Assembly (NCBI RefSeq): GCF_014705715.1
Contig: NZ_JACXLC010000001.1
Span: forward strand, 2,355,860 to 2,419,859
Length of the DNA: 64,000 bases
DNA from: Erythrobacter rubeus
Lineage (GTDB): Bacteria; Pseudomonadota; Alphaproteobacteria; Sphingomonadales; Sphingomonadaceae
Reading direction: 5' to 3'
How positions within the stretch are numbered: position 1 is the first letter of the stretch; every line of letters starts with the position of its first letter. The position numbers were made by a program, and so were the translations under genes. Below, piece by piece: positions 27,258-36,343 of the stretch. A model generated the notes under the pieces. The model was not told the DNA's origin and ran no database searches. It was given only the letters and a program-made list of their open reading frames with translations.

Positions 27258-28339
27258 TGTCGAAGCCACACAAACACGATCCGGTTTTTACCGCGGGCGA
27301 TCTCTACGGCGAGATATACATCGCGGACCAGCACGGCGCGAGCGCGGAGAAGCCTCGGCTGGTTGCCCTGCTTCCCGGATTGGCTCTGGTGGCGACCGCA
27401 GCTGCCGCAGCTGGCTGGCTTTCGAATTATTACTCTGTGCCGCTCGTGCTTGCCGGGCTGCTTGTCGGTTTCGCGCTGAACTTCCTTTCCGACGTCCAGT
27501 CGACGAAGCCAGGGCTCGAGTTTTGCAGTTCCACACTGCTGCGCTTCGCCATCGTGCTGCTCGGCTTTCAGGTCTCGCTTGGGTCTCTGGGTGCTCTGGG
27601 TCTGGGCGCATTGCTAGCCCTGCTGGCAGTGATGACTGCGGCGTTGGGCGCCGCGATCCTTGCCGCCCGTATGACACGGCTCTCGACTGAGTTCGGCCTT
27701 ATCGTCGGAGGGGCAACGGCCATTTGTGGGGCGTCGGCAGCGCTGCTGCTCTACGCCCTTATCGGCAAGAACAAGGTTGGGCCCGACCAGTTTGCTGCGA
27801 TCATTCTCGGCATATTGCTGGCGAGCGCTCTGGCCGCGATCACCTATCCCGTTATCGCCGCCGCGCTCGCCTACACCGATATCGAAGCCGGTTTCCTGAC
27901 CGGAGCGACGATCCACGACGTGGCTCAAGCTGTAGGAGCGGGCTACGGGATTTCGGATAGTGCGGGTCAAACCACGACAGCGGTCAAGATGACGCGGGTG
28001 ATGCTGCTCGCGCCCATCGCGTTCGGAATAGCGGCGTGGGTGAGCAGGAATGCAGGGGGCGAGCAGAGCGAGGCCAAACGCGCCCTGCAAGTGCCTCTTT
28101 TCGTGATTGCATATATCGCGGTGGTTATCGTTAATTCGGCAGCGACCATGCCCCCATGGATCGGCGAGGCGGCGCTCGATGTAGCCAAGGTTCTGATCCT
28201 TGCAGGCATCATTGCGACGGTTTTGCGAGCAAACCTTCGAATCGCCTTAGTGCAAGGGTGGCGGCCGATCGTGCCGATCGCGTTCGCGACGCTCGCATCG
28301 CTGCTCGCAGCATTGCTGCTAATCCCCGCTCTTTTTTAA
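27254..28339 (+). CDS. YeiH/UPF0324-family putative sulfate-type exporter
   Basis: This 361-residue protein overlaps the symporter stop by four bases (ATGA; a second ATG follows at 27257). It has ten or more hydrophobic helices and family blocks: YYSVPLVLAGLLVGFALNFLS, FCSSTLLRFAIVLLGFQVSL, LIVGGATAICGASAALLLYALI, and GATIHDVAQAVGAGYGISD with the conserved GATIHDVAQ, then TTTAVKMTRVMLLAP. YeiH relatives are proposed anion or sulfonate-related transporters, without firm biochemistry. Coupling to a sodium symporter is unusual and suggests coordinated import and export. Confidence 0.93.
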   Translation: MMSKPHKHDPVFTAGDLYGEIYIADQHGASAEKPRLVALLPGLALVATAAAAAGWLSNYYSVPLVLAGLLVGFALNFLSDVQSTKPGLEFCSSTLLRFAIVLLGFQVSLGSLGALGLGALLALLAVMTAALGAAILAARMTRLSTEFGLIVGGATAICGASAALLLYALIGKNKVGPDQFAAIILGILLASALAAITYPVIAAALAYTDIEAGFLTGATIHDVAQAVGAGYGISDSAGQTTTAVKMTRVMLLAPIAFGIAAWVSRNAGGEQSEAKRALQVPLFVIAYIAVVIVNSAATMPPWIGEAALDVAKVLILAGIIATVLRANLRIALVQGWRPIVPIAFATLASLLAALLLIPALF

Positions 28340-28486
28340 GCTCCGACATTCGACGTGCTTAGTGACAACGCCCGCAATAAGCGGCGCGAAAGCCACATCT
28401 GCGCGCCGCTTTCTGCACCAACATTGCCTCTTATTGACTATATGTACAATTCGTGTCACTTCTCTGATCGGAAGGGGAGAGGTTTC

Positions 28487-30841
28487 ATGAAATTCAATCA
28501 CGGGGCACCTTTGTGCTCGCTCGTCGCGCTCGGCGCGGCATTGGCTTCGACACCGGCATTCGCGCAGGATGCCGAAACGGCGACGACCGACTTCGAAGAC
28601 GACAACGTCATCATCGTGACCGCGCAGCTGCGCGAAGAAGACATCCAGGACGTTCCGATCTCGATCACGGCGATCACGGACGAGACGCTCGCCGCTGCGC
28701 GTATCGAGAACTCGCAGGATCTGCAGTTCAATGCGCCGAACGTGATTCTGTCGGCAAACCGGAATCTGACGATCCGCGGTGTCGGTTCGCAGTCTTTTGG
28801 CGGCAGCGCCGACACCAATATCGGCGTTCTCATTAACGGCGTATTCCTGCAGGCGGGAAGCACCTTCGGCGAATTCTTCGACCTTGAACGGATTGAGGTC
28901 TTGCGCGGTCCACAAGGCACGCTGTTTGGACGCAACACCACTGGCGGTCTCATAAACATCGTCAACAAGCGCCCGACCGATGAATTCGAAGGCTACGTGC
29001 AGGTCCAGCTCGAAAATTTCGACGGGCGGCGGCTGGAAGGTGCGGTCAATATTCCTCTAGCGGACGGACTGTACCAGCGTTTCTCGGCCCACACGCTCAA
29101 TCGTGACGGCTACACGCTGAACCTTGAAAACGGTCGCCAGATCGATGGCCGCGATCAGTTCAGCCTGCGATCGAGCACACGGTTCGAACCGACACCGACC
29201 ACCACGATCGACCTCGTGCTCAACTATTTCAGCGAGGATAGCGATCGGGCCAATGCGGTGAAGAGCCTTTGCACGCCGGACGCGACCTTCGTTTGCTCCT
29301 CGGAAACAGTCGATACGCTGTTCCCGAACTTCTTCCCGCTCGACTTCGGATTGCTCAGCAATGCCGTGCGGGTCGGCTCATTCGGCGACAACCCGGACGA
29401 TCTGCGCGAAGTACGCATCGATACCGATCCGCTGCAGGACAATGAGGACTTCCTCGCCACGCTCGAAATCAATCAGGAAATCGGCAATCTGCGCCTGACT
29501 TCGGTTACTGGCTACCGGGACGGGAACAGCGAATCCTTTCGCGATTTCGACCAGGGCATCCGTCCCAATGCCTTCGAACCCGGAGACTACCTGACGCCGT
29601 TTGGCCCTCTGACCATCACCGATGACGGCAACGGAAACGGAGTGCTGACCTACCTCATCCGCGCTGGCGGTGAGACGGTCACGACGACCGATTACATCAC
29701 CACGCAGGAAGCATTCGGCACGCGCGAACAGTTCAGCCAGGAATTGCGCCTCGCATCGGATTTCGACGGGCCGTTCAACTTCATCGTCGGCGGCTATTAT
29801 CTGTGGGCGGATTTCTCCGGCGAAGTTACCACCTATCTCCCGGTCACGCGCACGGTCGGCGATTTCACCACGAGCGGCAAGACCGACGACGCCGACGTGG
29901 AGAGCACCGCAGTTTTTGGCGAGGTCTATTTCGACATCACGCCGGAGCTTAGCGTTCTGGGCGGCCTTCGTTACACCAATGACGACAAGTCGATCACCAC
30001 AGCGAGCGGCTTCGTATCGCTTGGAGAGCCGTTCTCCGACGAGGCGTCATTCAACGATGTGACCGGTCGGGCGAGCATCAGCTGGCAGCCCGCGCCCGAC
30101 AACAACATCTACTTCACGTACTCGCGCGGCTTCAAATCCGGCGGGTTCAACCCGGGCAATTTCGGCACGCCGACTTTCCAATCGGAAACGATCGACAGCT
30201 ATGAGCTCGGCACGAAGAACACTTTCCTGAACAACCGGGTGACGGTGAACGCTGCGATCTTCCGTTACGATTATTCCGACCTGATCGTCGGCAACATCGT
30301 CGGGACGCTTGCGACCAATGTGAACATTCCGTCTTCGCGCGTGCAGGGCTTCGAGCTCGAGACTGTCGCTGAACCCGTCGACGGACTGCGTCTCGAAGGG
30401 GCTCTCGGCCTGCTCGACACCGAAATCCGCAGCCAGTTCGATTCGTCCGATCCATCGCGCGGCGGGCAATTCTTCGATCTGCAGGGTAACGACCTGCCCA
30501 ATGCGCCCGATTACACACTCAAACTGGCCGGCGAGTACACCTTCGACGGCGGCGACAACTGGACGATCCGACCGCGTGTGGATTTCTATTCCCAGAGCAG
30601 CTTCTTCAGCCGCGAATTCAATGTGCCCGCTGACCGCGTGGACGGCTGGGAACAGCTCGATATATCGGTGCAGGTTGCGCTCAAGGACCGTGACTGGAGC
30701 CTCACGGGCTTCGTCAAGAATGTCACCAACAATGACGACATCACTTTCCTAGAAGTAAACTCCAACCTGGTCGGCAGCTTCCGCAGCGCCTTCCTGATCG
30801 ACCCGCGGATCTACGGCGTGGCCTTGCGCGTCGGATACTGA
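28487..30841 (+). CDS. TonB-dependent receptor
   Basis: The ATG at 28487 has GGGGAGAGG just upstream and gives 784 residues. There is a Sec signal (STPAFAQ), a plug with NVIIVTAQLREEDIQDVPISITAI, NLTIRGVGSQSFGG and RIEVLRGPQGTLFGRNTTGGLINIV, and a barrel with YFTYSRGFKSGGFNPG ending in YGVALRVGY. It belongs to the large pesticin/ferric-chelate-like group expanded in sphingomonads that take up complex organic compounds. The SDR gene follows on the same strand but after a terminator-like hairpin. The substrate is unknown. Confidence 0.95.
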   Translation: MKFNHGAPLCSLVALGAALASTPAFAQDAETATTDFEDDNVIIVTAQLREEDIQDVPISITAITDETLAAARIENSQDLQFNAPNVILSANRNLTIRGVGSQSFGGSADTNIGVLINGVFLQAGSTFGEFFDLERIEVLRGPQGTLFGRNTTGGLINIVNKRPTDEFEGYVQVQLENFDGRRLEGAVNIPLADGLYQRFSAHTLNRDGYTLNLENGRQIDGRDQFSLRSSTRFEPTPTTTIDLVLNYFSEDSDRANAVKSLCTPDATFVCSSETVDTLFPNFFPLDFGLLSNAVRVGSFGDNPDDLREVRIDTDPLQDNEDFLATLEINQEIGNLRLTSVTGYRDGNSESFRDFDQGIRPNAFEPGDYLTPFGPLTITDDGNGNGVLTYLIRAGGETVTTTDYITTQEAFGTREQFSQELRLASDFDGPFNFIVGGYYLWADFSGEVTTYLPVTRTVGDFTTSGKTDDADVESTAVFGEVYFDITPELSVLGGLRYTNDDKSITTASGFVSLGEPFSDEASFNDVTGRASISWQPAPDNNIYFTYSRGFKSGGFNPGNFGTPTFQSETIDSYELGTKNTFLNNRVTVNAAIFRYDYSDLIVGNIVGTLATNVNIPSSRVQGFELETVAEPVDGLRLEGALGLLDTEIRSQFDSSDPSRGGQFFDLQGNDLPNAPDYTLKLAGEYTFDGGDNWTIRPRVDFYSQSSFFSREFNVPADRVDGWEQLDISVQVALKDRDWSLTGFVKNVTNNDDITFLEVNSNLVGSFRSAFLIDPRIYGVALRVGY

Positions 30842-30850
30842 CTAATCGAG

Positions 30851-30882
30851 CCCGGTCCGCCTCGCAAATGCGGGCCGGGTTT
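30851..30882 (+). terminator. Terminator after the TonB receptor gene
   Basis: CCCGGTCCGC (30851-30860) pairs over ten positions, with one T-G wobble, with GCGGGCCGGG (30870-30879) around a nine-base loop. TTT follows. The hairpin lies ten bases after the receptor stop and partly isolates the downstream SDR gene. Confidence 0.6.
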
Positions 30883-30927
30883 CACCATCACCACTGACTG
30901 GACGAAGACGCCTTGGGGGACAGCAGC

Positions 30928-31692
30928 ATGAGCGGACTTTTCGACCTGCGCGGTCACGTAGCACTTGTGACCGGAGGCAATGGCGGCCTCGGGCTTGGCA
31001 TGGCACGCGGTCTCGCCAAAGCAGGCGCGGACATTGCCATCTGGGGCCGCAACCCAGAGCGCAATCTGGCCGCCGCTGAAGAATTGCAGGCGATGGGAGT
31101 GAAAGCCGCCGACTTCTCTTGCGATGTCACCAAACCGGACGAAGTCGTCTCGGCCATGGAGAAAACCGTCGCTCGCTTCGGCAGGCTCGACAGCTGCTTT
31201 GCCAATGCCGGCGGATCGGGCGTGCGCAAGCCCTTTACAGAGCACACGCTCGCCGATTGGCAATCGACCACCGATCTCAATGTAAACAGCGTGGTGTCGA
31301 CCTTTCAGGCGGCGGCCAAACAATTTATCGCTCAGGGCACCGGCGGCAAGCTGATCGTGACATCCTCCATTGCCGCGCTGATGGGCATACCCGGCGGCGG
31401 GTATTCAGCGACCAAGGCCGCCGTCTCAGGGCTCGTTCGCAGCCTCGCGGTCGAGCTTGCGCCTGCCGGAATCCAGGCAAACGCCATCCTTCCCGGTTTC
31501 ATCGAAACCGAAATGTCGCTGAACACTCCGCAGGCCTTCCGCGATGCCTGTTTGCGGCGAACGCCTTCGGGAAAGCTCGGAACGCTGGAGGACATGGAAG
31601 GCGTCGCGGTTTTCCTGGCCTCGCAGCAGAGCAATCTGGTGACGGGCCATTCGCTCGTCATCGATGGCGGACAGTCGATCTTCCCGATGTAG
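30928..31692 (+). CDS. Short-chain dehydrogenase/reductase (SDR)
   Basis: This 254-residue classical SDR starts at ATG 30928. The cofactor motif TGGNGGLGLG, FANAGG, the catalytic serine in IVTSSIAAL, and Y-x-x-x-K at Tyr159/Lys163 (GGYSATKAAV) are all present. The end has LASQQSNLVTGHSLVIDGGQSIFPM, the usual SDR C-terminus. It reduces or oxidises a hydroxyl/carbonyl with NAD(P)H. It follows the TonB receptor and may act on the imported compound, but the substrate cannot be deduced. Confidence 0.94.
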   Translation: MSGLFDLRGHVALVTGGNGGLGLGMARGLAKAGADIAIWGRNPERNLAAAEELQAMGVKAADFSCDVTKPDEVVSAMEKTVARFGRLDSCFANAGGSGVRKPFTEHTLADWQSTTDLNVNSVVSTFQAAAKQFIAQGTGGKLIVTSSIAALMGIPGGGYSATKAAVSGLVRSLAVELAPAGIQANAILPGFIETEMSLNTPQAFRDACLRRTPSGKLGTLEDMEGVAVFLASQQSNLVTGHSLVIDGGQSIFPM

Positions 31693-31770
31693 GCGCGCAG
31701 ACGCGCGCATGGCAAACAGAAGCGATGGCGCGCAGCCACTTCATCGATGTTTCCACGTTTGTGATGAAAA

Positions 31771-31845
31771 TGGAGCGGGCGAGGCGATTCGAACGCCCGA
31801 CCCCAACCTTGGCAAGGTTGTGCTCTACCCCTGAGCTACGCCCGC
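31771..31845 (-). tRNA. tRNA-Gly (GCC anticodon)
   Basis: Read on the minus strand, a 7-base acceptor stem GCGGGCG/CGCCCGC closes the cloverleaf. The D arm is GTAGCTCAGGGGTAGAGC, the anticodon stem-loop CAACC-TTGCCAA-GGTTG has anticodon GCC (31811-31813), and the T loop has GTTCGAATC. The 3' CCA is encoded in the DNA. This tRNA reads GGC and GGU codons. No other tRNA is seen in the window. Confidence 0.97.
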
Positions 31846-32074
31846 TCACTGGCGCTCAGCAGATTCGGGCCAAAGCCAATCCATCTGCTGGGGAGGCGGG
31901 CAATTAACAGCGGTGCGCCGACGCTGCAAGCCCAAAGTTCACGCAAATTTGCCTTGATCGCCCGAAGGCAACAGGTCAGCAAATCGGGCACGGCAAAAGC
32001 GCGCTTCAAATCGGGCCGAAACGCCCCACATAGAGCACGCGTAAACTCAACAGATCAGTTTCAGGAGCGAACAC

Positions 32075-33013
32075 TTGGCCAGCATGGGTCTGAATATCGA
32101 AGAGCAAAAGGCAGTCGAGCGGTTCCGCACTGAGGTCGTCGACCCCTCGCAGACCAAGCTTGTGATCCTGGATTTCTGGGCGGAATGGTGCGGGCCGTGC
32201 AAGGCGCTTGCCCCGATGCTTGAGAAAGTCGCCGCCGAATATGCGGATAAGGGCGTCGTCCTCGCGAAGCTCAATGTCGATGAAGAACAGTTCATCGCCA
32301 GCCAGTTTCAGGTCAAGTCGATCCCTACGGTCTACGCCATGTTTCAGGGTCAGCCGGTTGCCGATTTGACCAATGCTCGCAGCGAATCCCAGCTCAAACA
32401 GGTTCTCGACCAATTGCTTTCGCAGCTCCCCATCGAAGCAGGCGACGCTGGCGCAAACGGCCAGCAAGGACCATCGGCAGAAGAAATCGAACAATTCGTG
32501 AAGATGGGCGAGGATGCCTTGTCCGAAAGCGACGCCCAGCGCGCGGCAGGCATCTTCGCGCAGGTGACCGAATTCGCGCCCGACCACGCTGCTGCGCATG
32601 CGGGTCTTGTGCGTGCAATGGTGCAGCTCGACCAGGTCGATGAAGCAAAACAAGTCATGTCAGCGATCGAGGCCAACCCGAAACTGGCCGGAGACCCTGC
32701 AATCGCTGCGGCGAAGAGCGCGCTCGATCTCGCGGGGACGCAGGTCGACGACGGCGAACTGGCCAGCCTCAAGTCCGCAGCGGAAGCGGACGGCGCCGGT
32801 ATGGATGCAAAGCTGGCCTATGCCGAAGCAGCCTTCGCAGCGGGCGAGCGCGATGCCGCCGCCGACACCTTGCTTTCGATGATCGAAGAAGACCGCGAAT
32901 GGAACGAGGGCGCTGCGCGCGCCAAGCTTCTCCAGATTTTCGAGGCGGTCGGGCTCGAGGATGAATGGGTTGTCGCGACCCGTCGCCGCCTGTCGAAGAT
33001 ACTGTTCGGGTGA
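32075..33013 (+). CDS. Thioredoxin-domain co-chaperone (CnoX/YbbN-like)
   Basis: TTG 32075 is preferred because AGGAG lies seven bases upstream; ATG 32084 is too far from it. The 312-residue protein has an N-terminal thioredoxin fold with active site WAEWCGPCK (Cys39/Cys42) and VKSIPTVYAMFQG. A helical TPR-like C-terminal half follows, as in CnoX. In many proteobacteria CnoX has lost the second cysteine; here the CGPC pair is intact, as usual in alphaproteobacteria, so redox activity is expected. It probably holds oxidised proteins for refolding by GroEL/DnaK. It is followed at once by a Lon-substrate-domain gene. Confidence 0.93.
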   Translation: MASMGLNIEEQKAVERFRTEVVDPSQTKLVILDFWAEWCGPCKALAPMLEKVAAEYADKGVVLAKLNVDEEQFIASQFQVKSIPTVYAMFQGQPVADLTNARSESQLKQVLDQLLSQLPIEAGDAGANGQQGPSAEEIEQFVKMGEDALSESDAQRAAGIFAQVTEFAPDHAAAHAGLVRAMVQLDQVDEAKQVMSAIEANPKLAGDPAIAAAKSALDLAGTQVDDGELASLKSAAEADGAGMDAKLAYAEAAFAAGERDAAADTLLSMIEEDREWNEGAARAKLLQIFEAVGLEDEWVVATRRRLSKILFG

Positions 33014-33030
33014 GCTCGCGAAACAAAACC

Positions 33031-33642
33031 ATGAAAACCCGCCTCTCGATCTTTCCCTTGCCTGGCGCGGTCCTTTTCCCCGGATTGCAATTGCCGCTCC
33101 ATATCTTCGAGCCGCGCTATCAGGCGCTGATCGGGGACTCGCTGGTGCGCGACCGCCAGATCGCGATGATCCAGCCGCAAAAGCCTGTCGAAGGAGCGCC
33201 GCTTTATACTGTGGGCTGCGTCGGCCGGATCGGCGAGATCGAGGCGATGGACGATGGCCGCTATAACCTCATTCTTGAAGGGCAGAGCCGGTTCAAACTC
33301 ATCCGCGAACTCGATGTGGCGACCGCCTTCCGCCAGGTCGAGGGCGAGCTGATCGAAGACGATGAGAATGAAACGCTCAGCTACGCCCAGCGCGGCGGCT
33401 TCGAGACAGAGGCGCGCAAGTTCGCCGATCGGCAGGGATATTCGGTCGATTGGGATTCGGTCGAGCGGCTCGACGATCAATCCCTTATCAACGGTGTCTC
33501 GCAGATCGCCCCGTTCGATCCCGCATCGAAGCAGGCTCTGCTGGAAGCGGAGAACCTGTCGGCTCGCTGCGAATTGCTCGTGCAACTCATGCAATTCTTC
33601 GGTCGCAGTGATGGCGGCGAAGAAATAATGACGCTGCAATAG
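33031..33642 (+). CDS. LON peptidase substrate-binding domain protein
   Basis: From ATG 33031 the protein has 203 residues; a GTG at 33010 overlapping the previous stop (GTGA) is an alternative coupled start. It is the stand-alone N-terminal domain of Lon: LSIFPLPGAVLFPGLQLPLHIFEPRYQALI, then IAMIQPQKP, VGCVGRIGEIEAMDDGRYNLILEGQSRFKLI. There is no ATPase or protease part, which is normal for this family. The pairing with the CnoX-like gene is common in alphaproteobacteria and suggests a protein-quality-control role. Confidence 0.93.
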   Translation: MKTRLSIFPLPGAVLFPGLQLPLHIFEPRYQALIGDSLVRDRQIAMIQPQKPVEGAPLYTVGCVGRIGEIEAMDDGRYNLILEGQSRFKLIRELDVATAFRQVEGELIEDDENETLSYAQRGGFETEARKFADRQGYSVDWDSVERLDDQSLINGVSQIAPFDPASKQALLEAENLSARCELLVQLMQFFGRSDGGEEIMTLQ

Positions 33643-33708
33643 CATCGCGTCGTTGAGACGAGAGCGCGACAATCTGTCGCATGAGAGCGCTTTGCCCAGC
33701 GACCAAAA

Positions 33709-33724
33709 GTAACTATCCAGTTAC
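33709..33724. promoter_or_regulatory. Inverted repeat overlapping the TetR gene start
   Basis: GTAACT-ATCC-AGTTAC is a perfect 6+4+6 repeat ending two bases before the ATG at 33727. TetR repressors commonly bind such elements to control themselves. The repeat occupies the place of a ribosome-binding site, and none is visible, so the message may be leaderless. Confidence 0.62.
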
Positions 33725-33726
33725 CT

Positions 33727-34374
33727 ATGAACATCGCGGCTTTCCCGACCAAAGGTGAACGCACCAGGGCGCATATTGTCGCTTCGGCATCGGCCCTGTT
33801 CTGGCGGCATAGCTTCCACGGCGTTTCGGTCGATCTCGTCGCCGAAGCGGCCGAAGTGAATAAGGCGACCGTCTATCGCTATTTCGCCGACAAGCGCGAT
33901 CTCGCCCTCGCGGTGATCCGTTATAATGGCGAGATGACACTGGCCGAAGTGTTCGTCGCCAATTTCGAAACATTCGATGCGCCGCAGGACCGCCTCGCCG
34001 CGATTTACCGCATGGTTTACTGCGCGCATGTCGGCATGCAGCAGGAAAGCGGAGATGTTCACGGCTGTCCTATCGTCGGGCTCGCGCTCGAACTCGGGCA
34101 GGACATGCCGGAGATCCGCGAGGAAGCGCAGCGCATTTTCGACCAGGTCGAGACTTATCTTTGCGACATCGCCGAGACTGCTGCGGCGATCCTGGGCCGA
34201 GAGGTCAACGCCATCTCCCAAGGCCGAACCCTTACCCAGCTTCTCCACGGCGCGTTTGCCTCCGCCCGGGTCGCATCCGATCCTTCGCGTATTCTCGATG
34301 CAGGCCGCGCTTCACTCGCGCTGATCGGATTTCCCGACAAACCGATACTCAACAAGGAGCAGCCCAGCTCATGA
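33727..34374 (+). CDS. TetR-family transcriptional regulator
   Basis: This 215-residue protein has an N-terminal helix-turn-helix, IVASASALFWRHSFHGVSVDLVAEAAEVNKATVYRYFADKRDLALAVI, as in TetR/AcrR repressors, and a helical ligand domain with CPIVGLALELG (as in the YcdC-like/TetR_C groups with a Cys-Pro). The stop overlaps the MAPEG ATG (ATGA). It probably represses itself and the MAPEG gene through the inverted repeat at the start. Confidence 0.94.
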   Translation: MNIAAFPTKGERTRAHIVASASALFWRHSFHGVSVDLVAEAAEVNKATVYRYFADKRDLALAVIRYNGEMTLAEVFVANFETFDAPQDRLAAIYRMVYCAHVGMQQESGDVHGCPIVGLALELGQDMPEIREEAQRIFDQVETYLCDIAETAAAILGREVNAISQGRTLTQLLHGAFASARVASDPSRILDAGRASLALIGFPDKPILNKEQPSS

Positions 34375-34793
34375 ACTTGCCCGTATACACCGCTGCCCTC
34401 GGCGCGTTCGTTATAGTCCTTCAGGTCGCACTGATGCTTAGCGTAGGTTTCCATCGGACCAAGGGGCAGTTCATCGGGCTCGGAGAGGACCGCGATCTTG
34501 AACGGAAGGTTCGGCGCCACGGCAATCTAGCGGAAAATTCCGGGCTGTTTCTGGTGGTGATCGCCCTGTTCGAGATGCTGGTCGGGCAGACGACTTACGT
34601 GCTTGTGCTGTGCCTGGCATTCGCGGTCGCACGCCTGCTGCACGCTTTTGGTTTTTCTTCGCTTGCGGGATCGCACGGCGATGACCTTACCGGCGCGAGG
34701 AAGGCCTTTGCGGGGATGCGCGCCATGGGCGCTTTCGGCACTCTCGGCGTGGCGCTCGGTTCGGCGTTCGGCATTGCGAGCGCTCTGGCCTAA
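34371..34793 (+). CDS. MAPEG-family membrane protein
   Basis: This 140-residue protein has four membrane helices. The MAPEG signature is R-x-R-x-H-x-N-x-x-E, here RKVRRHGNLAENSGLFLVVIALFEM. MAPEG proteins include microsomal glutathione transferases that conjugate glutathione to hydrophobic electrophiles or reduce lipid peroxides. It is co-translated with the TetR gene, which fits induction by a hydrophobic toxic compound. It ends 21 bases from the convergent marC-like gene. Confidence 0.92.
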   Translation: MNLPVYTAALGAFVIVLQVALMLSVGFHRTKGQFIGLGEDRDLERKVRRHGNLAENSGLFLVVIALFEMLVGQTTYVLVLCLAFAVARLLHAFGFSSLAGSHGDDLTGARKAFAGMRAMGAFGTLGVALGSAFGIASALA

Positions 34794-34814
34794 GCGCGCT
34801 CGCCAGCCAGCGCG

Positions 34815-35441
34815 TCAGAAGCCGAAACTGCCCCTGAGACCGTCGATCACATATTGCGCGGCGAGCGCTGAGAGCAGCACGCCCAGCAGCCGGGTAATCA
34901 CGGCCTCGACCTTATCCCCGAGCAGACGGATCAAAGGGCCTGCCGCAACCAGGGCCGCGGCCGTTATGACCAAAACCGCAGCAAGCGCGGCGAAGACCTC
35001 GATTGTCTGCTCTACCCCGTCAGCCTCGTTCATCAGCAGCATGATCGCCGCGATTGCGCCCGGTCCTGCGAGCATCGGCATGGCCATGGGGAAGACCGAT
35101 ACGTCCTCGACTTCGGACGCGGAGACTTTCTCCGCACGTTCTGTGCGGCGCTGTGTACGCTTTTCGAAAACCATTTCGAACGCGATGAAGAACAGCATCA
35201 GCCCGCCTGCAATGCGGAAGCTGTCGAGCTCGATATGAAGCGCTTTGAGCAGGTCTTCGCCAAAGAAAGCGAAGATCGTGAGGATGATGGTCGCGATAAC
35301 CGTCGCGCGCAGGGCCATCTTGCGCGCCATTGCCGGCGGCGCGGATTTGGTCAGCCCGGCGTAGATCGGCGCGCAGCCTGGCGGATCGATCACGACGAAC
35401 AGCGTGATAAAGGCGGAAATGAAGAGTTCGGTCAGGACCAT
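34815..35441 (-). CDS. MarC-family integral membrane protein
   Basis: This 208-residue protein has six hydrophobic helices and the MarC opening LFISAFITLFVVIDPPGCAPIYAGLT. RIAGGLMLFFIAFEMVF and FPMAMPMLAGPGAIAAIMLLM follow, all typical for the family. MarC/UPF0056 proteins were once linked to multiple antibiotic resistance but their transport activity is unproven. It is transcribed alone, toward the MAPEG gene. Confidence 0.94.
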   Translation of the reverse strand: MVLTELFISAFITLFVVIDPPGCAPIYAGLTKSAPPAMARKMALRATVIATIILTIFAFFGEDLLKALHIELDSFRIAGGLMLFFIAFEMVFEKRTQRRTERAEKVSASEVEDVSVFPMAMPMLAGPGAIAAIMLLMNEADGVEQTIEVFAALAAVLVITAAALVAAGPLIRLLGDKVEAVITRLLGVLLSALAAQYVIDGLRGSFGF

Positions 35442-35490
35442 GGGCCGGGCTCACCCGAAAAGTTGCGCTAGGAAAGTCGCGCCGCCCTCA

Positions 35491-36261
35491 TCACTCTTCG
35501 GCGGGCGATGCAAGCACTTCTTCGACCGCAGTGACCCACTCGCCGTTGTAGAAATACTCCGCGGCAACGTATTTCTCGCTTTCCCCGCGGTGCTGCCAGC
35601 GCCAGCGCAATGTGCCATCGCCTGAGAGTTTCGCGTCCTCGGCGCGCATGCCAACGGCGGAATCCGAAGGCGGCGGCGGAATTGCTGTGCCGGCCCGCGG
35701 GCAGGTCGCGACGAGCCCCTCCACCGCATCGATAGCGGTGACGACGATATCGCCATCCTCGAACTGCCTGCGCGGGGGCGGCTGGGGTACGTCGGGCCCT
35801 CCGACATCGTAGACCCAGCGATATTGTAGATCGGGCTGCCGTTCCCACACCGTGACGAAATCGCCGACGATTCCTTCGGGGTCCTGATACCGGCCGAGGC
35901 TAACGGCGAGCGAGCCGTCGCAGCTCATCACAACCGTTTTCGGTGCCCACTGAACCGCCTGTTCGGGATCGCTAAGCGGAGCCAGCCACGTAGCGGCGTC
36001 GATGCCACCGTTGCGGCCATGGAGGATCGCGCCGGGTGCGACATACTGGCGGAAGGCTGTCCATTGTCCCTCTTCCCTCGCCGCTCTTGCAAAGGCGAGC
36101 TCGGTCTTCACGACAGCGCTAGGCTGCGCCGCACCGGGCGCGTTCTGCAACACGCGATTGATGACCTGGGTAGGAGGGCCAGCGGGACGCGGCTGACCGC
36201 CGCACGCGGCAAGCGCGAGTGTGAAGGCACCGGCTGTCAGGGCGAGAGGCAGTTTCTTCAT
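35491..36261 (-). CDS. Hypothetical lipoprotein
   Basis: This 256-residue protein has a lipoprotein signal with the lipobox LAAC (LTAGAFTLALAACGG) and then a proline-rich linker. The mature part, KTELAFARAAREEGQWTAFRQYVAPGAILHG, looks like the start of an NTF2/DUF4440-like fold, and WLAPLSDPEQAVQWAPKTVVMSCDGSLAVSLGRYQ continues it. A Pro-rich insert PQPPPRRQF lies in the middle. It should sit in the periplasm on the inner or outer membrane. Function is unknown; related proteins are common in Erythrobacteraceae. Confidence 0.82.
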   Translation of the reverse strand: MKKLPLALTAGAFTLALAACGGQPRPAGPPTQVINRVLQNAPGAAQPSAVVKTELAFARAAREEGQWTAFRQYVAPGAILHGRNGGIDAATWLAPLSDPEQAVQWAPKTVVMSCDGSLAVSLGRYQDPEGIVGDFVTVWERQPDLQYRWVYDVGGPDVPQPPPRRQFEDGDIVVTAIDAVEGLVATCPRAGTAIPPPPSDSAVGMRAEDAKLSGDGTLRWRWQHRGESEKYVAAEYFYNGEWVTAVEEVLASPAEE

Positions 36262-36343
36262 CGATCCTCCAGGAGACTGTCGCCGCAGGAATGCAGCCCG
36301 TCCGATTTACCGCAGCTGACCGCCAGCGCAACCTGCGCCGCGG

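Noticed and set aside
28437..28455. TATATGTACAATTCG before the TonB receptor at 28487 as a third GntR operator
   Set aside because: Only the right half (TACAATT) agrees with the 15-mer; the left half does not form the TTGTATACAA palindrome.
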